Of a stretch of 27,084 nt of DNA, positions 17,501 through 27,084 are shown in pieces. This DNA is from Phoronis ovalis (Eukaryota; Phoronida; Phoronidae), in assembly GCA_028565635.1 (NCBI GenBank), contig JAOXYB010045059.1, positions 1 through 27,084 of the forward strand, in the 5' to 3' direction. How positions within the stretch are numbered: the stretch's first letter is position 1; each line of letters begins with the position of its first letter. The notes under the pieces were generated by a model, which was given only the letters and a program-made list of their open reading frames with translations, was not told the DNA's origin and made no database searches. The translations under genes were made by a program, and so were the position numbers.

Positions 17501-18468
17501 TGAACTAGTTGGCACGAGTGACCTACTTTCGCTGCGTAGTAACCGGTTTAGAAAAACAGTTTTCTAGTATTTGTTGATTGATAATTCGCACAATTTAAAA
17601 CTCGCGAAAACAATTTTTGAACAAAAACGGGAAATTAAGAGACTGCGAAAATAAAGGGATATACAGTATATGAAAGTATTATTTTTCACTGTTTGGTATT
17701 GTTTAAATGAAATTTTTGTTACAATTTATGCAGATAATTGTCTTTCTTGTCATGCTGCCATACGTTGTCCTTTTTCTTTGGTGTAGTAATTAGAGGAGTG
17801 TAAAATAGACTTCCACTAATATATTTTTAATCTACCTTTCCTGATCATGCCAACAGTTGCTATGACATATCTAATAATTTGAATATGGAACCAAACTAAC
17901 ACTTCATTACTGCATGACAATAAAACGTGTGTCAAAGCAAAGTCATAATGAAATTTTGCTGACTTCAGAAGATGCTGCTGTTGCTACAGTTAAATTTATC
18001 TACAAAATCATCTTTAAAATTAAATGCATCGAAAGTAGGCTGTTTTTCAAATATTGATCTGCAGTTTGTATGTGATGCTATAGTAAATATTTTTCATTTG
18101 CAATAAAATTGGGATGACCTTGTCTTCACAATGCTTTGAAATGTACACTCAATGCTCTGCTCATTAAGTCATTGGCATGTTGCTAATTTTTTGCAACAAG
18201 TGACACATTGTCATTTGTAATGGCATACAATATAATATCAGTGGAAGTATCCTCTTGTAATTTGTACCTGAAACTGCTAACCTTGTATTTTGAGGTTTCC
18301 TAGTAACTGCTGGTATTGCTTGGCTCAAGAATAGTAAACACCCTGTTGATAGTAGTTTGTACTTTCTGTTACAGGGAAAACATGAAACAGATTACAAAGG
18401 TCCTGGTGAACATACATGCTATGAACCATGCCATGACAATGGCGAATATGTTCAGTCTGAAGATATAA
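5561..18468 (+). CDS. PAXBP1: PAXBP1 / GCFC1 homologue, 19 coding exons, complete
   Basis: Join of 5561-5789, 7146-7288, 7600-7720, 8210-8339, 8554-8666, 9128-9204, 10633-10829, 11041-11230, 12204-12324, 12623-12686, 13126-13241, 13648-13847, 14236-14383, 14752-14870, 15170-15246, 15561-15627, 16178-16324, 16752-16906 and 18375-18468: 2508 nt, 835 residues plus TAA. Vertebrate PAXBP1 bridges PAX3/7 to H3K4 methyltransferase, and the GCFC family is tied to late spliceosome disassembly in the nucleus. Matches to human, in order: a basic, acidic low-complexity N-terminus; LLSF then EVFKVKKSSYS (80-90); ARKKRQMARE; EEQQIRKGVSIPQ (259-271); a coiled coil starting RKRLHDRLSDLEQ; MRGYVRDLVE; the basic AEREARRSRRRRARE ahead of GLSSDDEE; and the GCFC domain (about 500-800) with AYIGLCLPKL (542-551) and DDDVFMPLYPK (671-681). 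Human PAXBP1 is about 917 residues, and the difference is mainly a shorter N-terminal region. Translation could also start at the second ATG (5570), giving MFKKR, close to the human MFRK start. The donor at 8667 (GTCGGT) is weak. Confidence 0.95.
6362..6580. repeat. Degenerate tandem repeat, unit about 30-40 bp
   Basis: Four to six loose copies of a pattern near aaaaatacaccctatg-ataaaaa follow one another, e.g. ataccccatgc, atacaccctttga, ttacaccctatgg, gtaccctatgat and acacacccc. One similar unit is at 10024-10037 (attacaccctatga), inside the TTAA element. Copies are too diverged for a firm unit length. Located in PAXBP1 intron 1. Confidence 0.4.
6647..6690. repeat. Perfect 17-bp inverted repeat with 10-nt loop
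   Basis: ATACTGTATATATGTGC (6647-6663) is exactly mirrored by its reverse complement at 6674-6690 around the loop tatggagatg. It would form a strong hairpin on either strand. It is in PAXBP1 intron 1. The arm start ATACTGTATAT equals the outer end of the MITE at 17181-17666 including its TA duplication, so it may be a tiny remnant element. Confidence 0.75.
9346..9505. mobile_element. Degenerate mini-MITE remnant
   Basis: The right end, read inverted, is GACTATTTGCATACACGTAG with TA outside (9506-9507), a clear family end. The left partner is weak (agactacactggatctttgcaaacacc), so its boundary is uncertain. Confidence 0.3.
9685..9837. mobile_element. Mini-MITE (TAGACT family, second copy)
   Basis: The right end reads, inverted, GACTATCTGTATGCATTTGGTGGAG, with TA outside. 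The left end is more worn: gagtgtattgcatgcacttggtggag. The shared GCATGCACTTGGTGGAG core ties both ends to the copy at 15741-15853. It lies 32 bp before the TTAA element at 9870, in the same intron. Confidence 0.5.
9870..10511. mobile_element. TTAA-flanked element with ~120-bp inverted ends
   Basis: The left end (9870 to about 9999) and right end (about 10391 to 10511) are long inverted copies. Both start GGCTAAGTAGGACCCTC and stay alignable through ACTGTTTAAATAAAAAT and AAACTTTAACATTCA. TTAA flanks both ends (9866-9869 and 10512-10515). The TTAA duplication points to the piggyBac or Kolobok superfamilies; the GG start is unlike piggyBac's usual CCC. The 642-bp interior is AT-rich with no transposase reading frame, so the element is non-autonomous. 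It lies in PAXBP1 intron 6, ending 121 bp before exon 7. Confidence 0.8.
15741..15853. mobile_element. 113-bp mini-MITE (TAGACT family, copy in PAXBP1 intron 16)
   Basis: The left end GACTGTTCGCATACAC and the right end (inverted) GACTATTTGCCATGCAC match imperfectly over about 25 bp, continuing into CTTTGGTG and CTTGGTGG. TA stands outside each end (15739-15740 and 15854-15855). The interior encodes nothing. Related ends occur at 1668, 9505 and 9837. Confidence 0.6.
17181..17666. mobile_element. TA-flanked MITE, ends CTGTATATCCC
   Basis: Both ends share 21 identical bases beginning CTGTATATCCCTTTATTT, inverted. Weaker symmetry continues through TTAATTT and TTTCGCGAG some 50-60 bp in. TA dinucleotides flank both ends (17179-17180 and 17667-17668), as in Tc1/mariner-type insertions. 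The 486-bp interior is richer in CpG than its surroundings and carries ATGGCGG and CCGCCAT motifs near 17289-17333, resembling YY1 sites. No protein is encoded. It lies in the last intron of PAXBP1. Confidence 0.75.
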
Positions 18469-20921
18469 GGAGAGTGACAAGTACTGACAGCTAAATTAAA
18501 TCGTAGTTTGATCATGAAGCATATTTGTTGTGTGTAGCACACTTGTATTACTTGTGGATAGGTGATACCAACAGGCTTGTAAAACATTGCAGAACCATTG
18601 TGGATGTGTAGGCATGCTTAGAATGAACAATGAACTGGTGACCGTGGTGTAGTTTCTGAACAGTAATAACTTCTATCAGTTGAAAACGTGTGTAAGGTGT
18701 GATGAAAAATAATGTTCAACTGTACTCTCTGCAATTCGCATGCGACTGGTTTATTTTATTCTACAAACTGATTTTATAGGTAGCAACAAAACAAATTTTG
18801 TATAAAAAATCAACACATTTGAGATGATATTGCAATAAATTATTTTATGTAAATCTTTAACGATTTTTCTGCAGAATATCCTTGTTCTCTACAACATATC
18901 TTTCATACCTCAATTTCTATCGTCTGAATCAGAATTACAACAGAACTCTTATTTCATTAGAATTTATTCTGTTTTTGCTCACATGAATAGTCACATCACT
19001 GACAAAAAATAGAATTTTCGGCAGTCTGAATTTTGAAAATGGCTTGAGAGAGAAGTATTATAACATTACTGCAAGTCCATTCTCACTTTGTACTATAAAA
19101 CTTGGCAGAAAATTAAGTAGTGGACTTAATACTTTAGTATATAGCAATATGGCTATATGAAACGGAAACCTTGACCATTAATTTGTGGTATATTTGAAAG
19201 GCTTTGCTATTGCTTAATTGCTGTTACTATTACTACGTAGGACAATTTCTTAACCAGTCCACTAAAAATGATGTTTTGAAAGATGAAGTGTTTGTCCTTT
19301 ATAGATTCTGAAATGCATGAATGAGGACAATTTGTGGATATTAATTAATATCCATATTGTTAGCACAGTGTTATAAGAAATATCAATTGATTATTTTGGG
19401 CAGTTGTCAAGTAACAAATGTGTTTGTTCCCTCATCTGTGTGCAAAACATTGGTGTCTATTTGATTAGTATTAAAACAAATATTGGCCTAATCCAATTAT
19501 ATAATTGGCAATATAAATAAGCACTTAAAAAATATTATGAATTCCTTTAGCTTAGCAAAAATATGTATCAGAATTTTTTTAAATCTTATTATTATACAGA
19601 TAAGAATAATGCATGAATCTCCAGAGAAATCCGAAATTGCTTTATAGTAATGATTAATTGCAGGTACAAATGAAACAATACCCTTAATATTGACTTGTTT
19701 GTACTGCTATTGGTCTTGATTGATCTTATATTTGTTTTCTGTTTCTGTATGTAGTCAGGAAACTAAAGTAGCAGTCATAAGGCTTATAACACTTGGAAGT
19801 TGGGTAAATCTGTACATTTACCAATGTTAACTTTACTTAACAAATGCCTGAATGTAGAAAGGCGGCTAAAGTGAACTTACAAATTAATAGTACTAAATGT
19901 GAGAAACATGATTGTACAGATATAAGGTATAAAATACAAGACACTTAATTAACACATTTTGGCAAGAAAAATTAAAAGAAGTTGATTTTATTATTTGAGT
20001 GAGAAGCCAGGAAGAGTGGTGTTTCTTTGACAACCGGTAATCTGCTAGATTAACTCACTAGAATTAAGTGGAGGTGATAAGCAGAATCTTGTAGAAAGGT
20101 CATCTAATTTGGCAGGTAGGTTTGACATTTTTGATTTAAATGGTTTGGTTATTAACTGATAATTCCTCAGTTTCTTTTAACAGATTCTTTATAGGTGTTT
20201 GAGATTACATTTTTTACATATATGTCACCTGGGTTAGGTACATTGTATGTTCCAAATAGTGCTGTACTGAAATTGCATATTTACTTTAGTTTTTGCAATG
20301 AAACTGACTTATATAAGTGGAAAAGAAGATCAAGATAAAAATGGTATTTAATACCTTGACAACATTATACCAGAATTTTTTGTTTTGTTTAGAAAAGGGA
20401 TAATCAATCTTATAATTTTATTTATGACATAAGATTACTGTCAGTAGTACTATATTGAAAACAAATTCATATTTTTCTTTAAGGTGAGAAAAGAATTCGA
20501 AGAAAGATATATGCACCACCTGTTAAGTGTTTCTGGTGGCTATATAACTGAGATGAATAGAGATGTGAAACTAAATATTAAACAGCTTTTGTTCGTTTTG
20601 CCTTGGTTTTAATAACAAAAGTATTTTGCTGAACCAAATTCTTAATTTGTACTGTACAAAAATGGTGTCTTGTACTAAAGGATTATGTGAAGATATATTC
20701 TCAAAAATGTTAATACTGATTTGAGATACAAAAACATTATTGTGTTTTCCTAGCTATGAACAGGACATATTTTGTTAGTGGCAAGTTTGACAAAACAAAT
20801 TCCTAACCCTTCGTTATCTCAAAAAATGTTCTTGGTGAATGACTTACTGCTAACTACTTCTTCGTTGTAATTCAACAAAAAATATGTTAACTACTTTTTA
20901 GCATATACAGCTGCTGGTGTC
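18469..20921. other. PAXBP1 3' UTR and intergenic DNA before the next gene
   Basis: About 365 bp of probable 3' UTR lead to the AATAAA at 18834, and the rest is AT-rich intergenic DNA. The 5' UTR exon(s) of the next gene must lie here. One good donor, cag|gtaggt near 20115-20116, is a candidate exon end. No conserved coding exon, RNA gene or transposon end was recognised. Confidence 0.5.
18834..18839 (+). terminator. Poly(A) signal of PAXBP1
   Basis: AATAAA 366 bp after the PAXBP1 stop codon, followed by T-rich sequence. It is the first canonical hexamer I see in the 3' flank. Confidence 0.6.
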
Positions 20922-23900
20922 ATGACAACACTGACCATCCCTGGGATGGAACATCATGTATCTTTTAGGCCACCATCAGCAGCAGGATCTGTGAGAAGTG
21001 CTTACACTGCATCAAGTATGTCTACAACATCAACCGTTAGAAGCTTTAGGAGAAGGCTGAATAAATTTCTCGATGGTATGTAAAATTTTTACTGAAATAG
21101 TTTATCTTTGGAATATTTTTTTTATACTAGGGCTAAAAAGAAACCTTGCCGTTTATCGCTTCAAATTTTGGCATTTTCAGTTTTATTATTTCTTTAATAA
21201 ACTTCGTTTAACAGGCACGACTGCTTCAAAAAACAATTTCCACTAGAAATTCCAAAAATAAAATATAAATCCTATAGTTTTGTGTGTTATTAATGGCCAA
21301 CAGTACTACATGTATGTAGCCCTTGTTAGTTTTCCTGCATCCATGTTCCCTGATTATTATATTTTTAGAAAAATCTCATGAATTATTTTTTGATTTTAGT
21401 TGTTCCACAAATAAAACATTATATATTTATAATTCAAAACAAAATTGCGATTTAAGCTCATATTTGCTGAATTTATTTCCCGGATTTATATAAAATTTCT
21501 GTCTAAAATCCCTGCATTCCAGCTTGCAATATTGGTAAAAGTAGGAGTTATGACTCATGATGAGGCCCTTGTTATATTACCAGGAGAAATAAATCCTCAA
21601 TATTAGTAAGAAAATTATAGATGGCGCTTGTTGACAGCAACCTGGAGCCAGTATGTTTGATCACGTGATTGGAAACCACCTGCAATTTCCGTATATTACA
21701 AACTAGATTGTGTATAGCATGGATAATAGCTAAATATGCATATTTAATGAAGAGATATTCGCACTAGTTTTAGTTTAGAACAAATTAGACATGTTACATC
21801 TAACAACAGAGATAGGTAAACCAGGAAAGAAAGGTGTGTATAATTTTACAAAACTATCTAAATTCCATTTCAAGTTTTGTGACTGCTTTTACTAAGAAAA
21901 ATCCCAGCTTTCCTTCAACTTCTGAAACTTTCAAAGTTTGTACGGTGTGGGGCATATTTGTCTATGAAGCAAACAAATAGTAATTTGATCGTAAACTACC
22001 TCAGTAGGACGTAGTTTTGTAAAGTTTTAATCGTAATACTGAATTCGTAAATAGGAAAATGTTTACCTTTAAGTTCATAGTTGGCGTTTCATGCGCTAAA
22101 CATGTCAAACACATGGTAACTCCTCTATAATTTATATAGCAAAATCTTTATTTTCAAACTTGTGTAAAATTTAATTTCCCATAAGGATATTTGAAAGTAA
22201 CAAAAAAAGCTTCAGAGCTAGAAGCTGCCCCGGGGAAGCCTTCGTCAGAAGGCAAGCTGAAACAAAATATGTTCTGTTAAAAACAAATGTTTGTCCAATT
22301 GTATTCTGTCCTTTTCATCAATCTGATTTGAACCAAACAGTTAAATTTGACATTCCTTTCTAGAGCGGGAGAAAAAGCATTTCCCGGACATTCATAATAA
22401 ACGTGGAGTACAACCAAAGCTACACCCGACAGGCCGAGTTTATATTCCTCATGGTTACAGTAAAGACATTCCATGGAGGCCACATCCAGTGCATCAAAGT
22501 CCACAATACTCTGAGTAAGTCTGATCACTATGTAAAAAGTCAGTTTGAACATCTGAACAAAAGCAGTTTTTATGTATAGTGGTGTCTGCCTTAAGATGAA
22601 GATCTGATTATTTGGGAAAGTTGTCACTGAGCAATGATGATGATGTTCTGATAGTGCTGTAGCCTTTGTTTTTAAACATTATTTTTTTTGTTTTGTATAC
22701 ATGTTTTATTTTACTCCAAAACTGAAAGATAATTTAAGGGAATATCAAAAAAAAATGTGAATGAGAAAAAACATTCATTTGATATATTTCTGTTTGAAGA
22801 AACTTAAAAAAATTGACAGCTGAAGTTTTCTAACGGAAAATACTATAATGTCAAAATGTTACTTGCAGTTTCCAAATAGTAACAGTTGTGCTGAATTTTG
22901 AGTTTCAGATCTAATTTTATTCTTTTTACAGAAATGGTCCAGATTGGAAATCAATGGTGACTTGGATGCCTGATCCAGAACCTTCAACAGGGGTACCCGA
23001 AATCTGGCCAACTAAATGGTATGGCCAGAGACACTTTCCCGGTATGTGAACATAATATACTTCCCTTGCATAAATCTCCTCTCAACATAATTACAAATAG
23101 AAGAGTTTGGTTAAGTATTTATGCCATAATTGTTATTTCACTGCAAATGTTAACTATGAAATTTAACTTACTAGTTACAAAATATGGTAAAATTTATGCT
23201 GAGGATTTGGATTGATATTTCTACATGATTCCGTTTCTCTTTTGTCACATGTACAGAGAAATTCCGACAAACTCAGAAAGAATGGACATTTTATGACGAT
23301 GGATATAGAGTTGGAAAAAAGTGCTATTTTAAAGGAGATCATCTTGGCAATATGACATCCACTCGTGAAATAACACATTCAATGTTGTATGGCAAGGGTA
23401 GATTTAGTAAGTATATATTGTTCCTTAAAATAGGTACAAAACCTTTTTGTATGAATTCCTTACTGGATATTTATGCTATTCACAGTGATTGTTAATGAAA
23501 TTGTTAAAATTATATCAATTGCTTCTGTAACCTATAATCCTGGTGGATTTTATTTGAAAATATATAAATTTCTTTAATCTATATGATAGATATTTATTTC
23601 TATCTTTCACAATTCATTATTCTTGTATACTGTGTGAATGGTTTCAGAGTGATTTATCCAGCACATAAATAATATATTGTGTTTAATGATCTGAAAATTC
23701 CTATTTAAAGTTTGAGAGTAAAGGAGTGCATAATAGCCTATATAATTTGTTTGGTATCTCCTTTTTATATTAGGCTCTCCATAGCGACACATTTTACTGA
23801 ACCAGTAGTGTTTTAAATACATTCCTGCAATAATCAGCAATTTTACTGGGTTTTGTTTCAAGTTCTCTCTGACCAAGAGGAGAGTGTCATTTTAAAATTA

Positions 23901-25464
23901 TGGTGTCATATTCTGTTTGCTTTTGACATCATAATTTCTGTAATCTTAATTTTGTTTTCTTAGTGATAAAGATGTGCTGTTAAATAGGGGTGACAGGGTA
24001 ATACTGCCATGGTAGCTAAGTAGAATACCTTGTTTTGATTTTAAATACATATTGACAGTGTAACATTGCATTAAAATTCAAATTGCTGTAATGTTAATCA
24101 ATATTTTATGAAGTCCAATGTTTAGGACAAACAAAAAACTAAAAAATATCAATATTTTCAACAAAAAAAATAATGTACCAGATATTTTTCTTACTATGTG
24201 ATCAATAAGATGGAAATGGACAATATGCTTCAGGTAGTTCGATGATATAGCTAAACCAATAATTTTTTCACAGACTAAATTGTACGCCAAATCATCATGT
24301 GTTTTGTGTTCAATGTGGCAAGTCACAGATTTGTCACTTTACATATAATTACAGTTTTATTTTACCATTTGTAAAGGTTTATTTAATCATTTGCATCACA
24401 ATGAATCTCCACCTAAATTGGAAGCAGGATGTCTTTCCTTCATATAAAATTCATCGTAATGTTAGGCGATCAGGTCTGTAACATGAGGCAACACATTAGA
24501 TTATTTCTGTTGACTAAGCTAAGGTACAGCATAAAAGAGCCTCATGTTTGTAATATTTTTTCCAGACTTTCAAATTGATAAACGCAATGGTATAAATCGT
24601 GTATCTGAAGGCGATAAACCCTACCAAGCTGTAGAATACTCAAAAGACTTTTATAAATATGGTTCAGCTAGGCCTGTAGTTAATTTCGGGTAAGTCACAG
24701 GATTTATAAAACAAGCTTCAACATTGCTGTATTTGCATGTTTTGTTACATATGCCAAATAAATTTCGAGATTTAGCATTTATACATGTAATTTTTAAAAT
24801 GTGTTGAAACATATGAAATCAAAACGATAGGTTTTAGTTTATTATTCTAAGAAATTAAATGCACAGATAATTTAATAAAATCTACTTGTATATTTAGACA
24901 AAATGTCACATAAAAAACAACATCATATAACAATATCTCTAAAAGAGAACATCATCGTTACTATAAATAGACTTATTCAATAAATTGTGATTTATTTTTA
25001 GTGGAGGCTCAAATTTGAAAGCAGACACATTTGTACCTCTGCAGGAGTTACCAGCAGTCAAGTAAGTAGTAATTTGGCATATTTTATTTTTTTGAAAAAG
25101 TAAGTAAACAGTTACCAAGCTGTTCTGTTTAAAATATTCTTTGCGCAGCGTTCATAAATTAGGAAAAAAAAAAAGCAACATAGATATTGTTTTTAACAAT
25201 TTTATTCCACCGCAACTTTGGACAAATTGTTGAAAGTTTTTTAGCTACTGTAAATTTCATTAAGCTTTTACAGAAGATAGCCATAGAAAAGGATTTTAAT
25301 AATGTCAATTTTCAATCTGTTTCAGGAGTAATTATATAATAAAAGAAGACAGCAGAAGGCAGAAAGAAGAAGTTGATTGTGTGCGAGATTTAGAAACATG
25401 GCGGCCAGCAACTCCTTTGAAAGCAATGTCAACCAATAATAATGCAACAGGAACCCAACAATAA
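20922..25464 (+). CDS. Uncharacterised conserved-looking protein, 295 aa, seven coding exons
   Basis: Join of 20922-21075, 22364-22514, 22932-23041, 23257-23406, 24566-24689, 25002-25061 and 25326-25464: 888 nt with TAA, all GT-AG and in phase. I do not recognise the family. The protein starts MTTLTIPGM, then has a Ser/Thr/Ala-rich stretch (residues 18-40) and a basic patch SFRRRLNKF (41-49). The rest is soluble and rich in Trp, Tyr, Pro and Lys, with short motifs such as GRVYIPHGY, VTWMPDPEP, TKWYGQRHFP, MLYGKGRF and DLETWRPATPLK. No signal peptide, membrane segment or catalytic motif is visible. Seven Trp in short W/Y/P/K segments without an evident fold is typical of ciliary microtubule inner proteins; that role is inference only. 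I compared it from memory with TEPP, CFAP107, CFAP276 and TEX36 and saw no convincing match. The start exon opens at an acceptor (20900-20901), so an untranslated upstream exon is expected. Confidence 0.85.
21630..21641 (+). promoter_or_regulatory. RFX/X-box-like inverted repeat
   Basis: GTTGACAGCAAC has one perfect X-box half site (AGCAAC, consensus RGYAAC) and one half site with a single mismatch (GTTGAC against GTNRCC). It lies 150 bp before the ATG at 21791. RFX factors drive ciliary genes from such sites. One mismatch in 12 bases can arise by chance, so this is only suggestive. Confidence 0.35.
21661..21672. promoter_or_regulatory. Palindromic E-box TCACGTGA next to an inverted CCAAT
   Basis: TCACGTGA (21661-21668) is a full USF/CLEAR-type E-box, followed directly by ATTGG, an inverted CCAAT box whose first base overlaps the E-box. 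Together with the X-box-like site 20 bp upstream it suggests a promoter inside intron 1 of the uncharacterised gene. Confidence 0.35.
21791..21833 (+). CDS. Possible alternative first coding exon of the 20922-25464 gene
   Basis: An ATG at 21791 opens 14 codons (MLHLTTEIGKPGKK) plus one base and ends at a GTGTGT donor. That phase is exactly the one needed to join the exon at 22364, giving PGKK-EREKKHFP. A second donor, GTAAAC after 21815, is in the same phase. An RFX-like site and a CACGTG box lie 120-165 bp upstream. The stretch is too short for coding statistics; the support is only phase and context. Confidence 0.35.
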
Positions 25465-26117
25465 AAGAGTTTATAAAATATCAAAACTAGTCTAACATAA
25501 TGGGATGGGCCACTGTCTCAAAGTGTAAACAAGCTTTATTATAGTCTTAATAATATATAGTATACATATTTCTGGTTAGATTAAATAGTGTCAAGAAATA
25601 ATTGCCATAAAATAAATAGGTAAAAAGTTACGACTATTAGCACTATATCTCAATAAGCCATAGCAACGGTACATGTTCTGTATAACATTTGTTATGATGT
25701 GTACAGATTACACATCAAAAGATTATTCTGCTTTGTCAAGTAGTCAAACAAAAGACAGACGCGGATAAATAGCATCGTCTGTATAGCTCTGGGTAAACAA
25801 TTTATGTCAATATTCTCTATTCTGCCTCCTAAGTTATTGCTCAAACATTTCTTTTTATGTTGGGTCATAATGCGATTTATTAGAAAGTATTTCCTATTTT
25901 TAGTATTTTTTAAAACATTTTATGCACTATATCTGTCATTTTATGCCTTGATGCTTCAAGTTTGTTTTTATTGTATACTTTTATATGCACTTGTTAATCA
26001 TGCAACAGTTCTTTCAACCTGTATTCACAATGTGAAATTCGGGTTTTGAATTTTCTTTAGACTGCATTACTTGTATAAATATCTTGAAAATGTTCTTGTT
26101 AATGTTTAACGAAATCA

Positions 26118-26123
26118 AATAAA
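26118..26123 (+). terminator. Poly(A) signal of the uncharacterised plus-strand gene (distal)
   Basis: AATAAA followed by GT-rich sequence (tgtttagtgtgg), about 650 bp past the stop at 25464. A proximal AATAAA at 25611-25616 could give a shorter 3' UTR. Confidence 0.5.
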
Positions 26124-26186
26124 TGTATTTACAACTGATAAACAGGATTATTTGTTTAGTGTGGAAATATTAACATGCCTGTAGCA

Positions 26187-26193
26187 TTTTATT
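26187..26193 (-). terminator. Possible poly(A) signal for the minus-strand gene
   Basis: The plus strand reads ttttatt, which is AATAAA on the minus strand. It lies about 440 bp after the TGA at 26629 and some 65 bp from the convergent plus-strand signal, so the two 3' ends would nearly touch. Confidence 0.3.
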
Positions 26194-26628
26194 TTTGTTC
26201 CTGAATCTGATGGTAACTTTTTTCTAATTTCTATACATACAAGATTATTCCCTTACAAAAAAGCTCAAGGAACTTCTGAACACTATTAACACACAAAATT
26301 TTTTAAATTTCAGTTAAAAATTGAGTGACTTAGAAAAATGACCTAACAATCTAAAACCATCCGTTAGTTACAAAGATGAAAAGTCCAAGCGATAAAAACA
26401 TTGAGCATAGTTAAATGTCATCTGTTATGGAACAAAAAAAATGCTTAAAATTTCAAATTTCAAAATTTCTGATCTCTTTCTCGATCAACACAGTCATCAG
26501 TACCCTTACAGTTTTCTTTGCAATCTTTTCAACAGTTAATATATATACATATCCTGGACTTTAACATATAACATAATATAAATGAAACCAAAAAACTATA
26601 TGCAGAAAAAAAGTTGGCTTGTTAAATA

Positions 26629-26751
26629 TCAAATAATCTTGTATTCCGAGGGAACAACAAAACTTCTGTTGTATTTAAGCAGTGGGCCATCTGTTGGAAA
26701 CATTACATTGCTCACTTCAAGTAACTTATCTTTCATGCACTTCTGTACCAA
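26629..26751 (-). CDS. Candidate last coding exon of an unidentified minus-strand gene
   Basis: On the minus strand a possible acceptor (AG at 26753-26752) opens a frame of 40 codons closed by TGA at 26631-26629. The peptide starts LVQKCMKDKLL and ends FVVPSEYKII. Its amino-acid composition and local GC are more gene-like than the surrounding AT-rich DNA. An in-frame TGA just upstream means it must be a spliced exon if real. The polypyrimidine tract is weak, and an alternative acceptor after GGTACAG a few codons later is possible. No homologue is recognised, and the rest of the gene would lie right of the window. Confidence 0.4.
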   Translation of the reverse strand: MVQKCMKDKLLEVSNVMFPTDGPLLKYNRSFVVPSEYKII

Positions 26752-27084
26752 CTGTCCATTTCAAATAGGTAATTATAAAGTAAATACCAAGACATAATCA
26801 TGTACAACTTCAAGCATTTGATTATTTGCAATTAAAAATAATTATATGGTTACAAAACCATACATATATTATTTAAAATATTTGAGTGGCAATAATTGAT
26901 TCTCATTTCAGAAGCTATTGGAAGACAAAATATTAATAAAAAAATTCAGATATCTGCTTATATGTGTTATTGTCATTACAATGGCAACATTTTTTTTAAA
27001 ATAATATATATTCCGTTTTATTTTTAACATATTGCACATTAATCACAGCTTCAGAATCATAATATTTTCATAACAAGATTTTAT
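26752..27084. other. AT-rich DNA, probable intron of the right-edge minus-strand gene
   Basis: No exon with a convincing frame and splice sites is visible on either strand. If the exon at 26629-26751 is real, this is its upstream intron. Confidence 0.35.

Larger units (their letters stand above)
25465..26628. other. Convergent 3' UTRs of the two right-hand genes
   Basis: AT-rich sequence following the TAA at 25464 on the plus strand and the TGA at 26629 on the minus strand. It contains plus-strand AATAAA at 25611 and 26118 and a minus-strand AATAAA at about 26188. No protein-like frame was found; the open frame at 25804-26049 is Phe/Leu/Tyr-rich noise. Confidence 0.5.

Noticed and set aside
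20484-20612. 42-codon open stretch behind a good acceptor (tttctttaag), starting VRKEFEERY
   Set aside because: It closes at a TAA with no donor in frame and does not fit the phase of either neighbouring gene. It could be part of an untranslated exon, but coding support is lacking.
25804-26049. 81-codon open frame rich in Phe, Leu and Tyr
   Set aside because: It lies in the probable 3' UTR, and its composition is what AT-rich, T-biased DNA gives by chance.
26582-26797. Plus-strand 71-codon open frame at the right edge
   Set aside because: The opposite strand gives a more protein-like frame with an acceptor; the plus frame has no supporting signals.

Overview
The window is eukaryotic nuclear DNA from an invertebrate animal. 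It is AT-rich, with short coding exons joined at GT-AG splice sites, introns of up to about 1.5 kb, and several small inverted-repeat transposons in the introns. The proteins are clearly animal-type. A lophotrochozoan or another non-vertebrate bilaterian fits best, but no species can be named from the sequence alone.

Layout. (1) 218-5232, minus strand: ten exons of a TAK1 (MAP3K7) protein kinase gene, from the start codon through the kinase domain into the linker. The C-terminal exons lie beyond the left edge. (2) 5233-5560: a 328-bp spacer between two divergent start codons, probably a shared promoter. (3) 5561-18468, plus strand: a complete 19-exon PAXBP1/GCFC gene of 835 codons. (4) 18469-20921: 3' UTR and intergenic DNA. 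(5) 20922-25464, plus strand: a complete seven-exon gene for a 295-residue protein that I do not recognise. Its composition resembles axonemal microtubule inner proteins. A second possible first exon with an RFX-like site lies in its first intron. (6) 26629-26751, minus strand: a candidate last exon of a gene entering from the right, tail-to-tail with the preceding gene.

TAK1 is a cytoplasmic MAP3K of immune, TGF-beta and stress signalling. PAXBP1 is a nuclear GCFC-domain protein linked to spliceosome disassembly and to PAX3/7. They are not known to act in one pathway, so their head-to-head arrangement more likely reflects promoter sharing between two widely expressed genes.

Every exon junction in the three main models was checked for reading phase, and the frame is kept throughout. 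The introns hold at least three well-defined non-autonomous DNA transposons, each with inverted ends and its own target-site duplication: 9 bp at 4476-4876, TTAA at 9870-10511 and TA at 17181-17666. There is also a family of 110-160 bp mini-elements. No rRNA, tRNA or CRISPR was seen.
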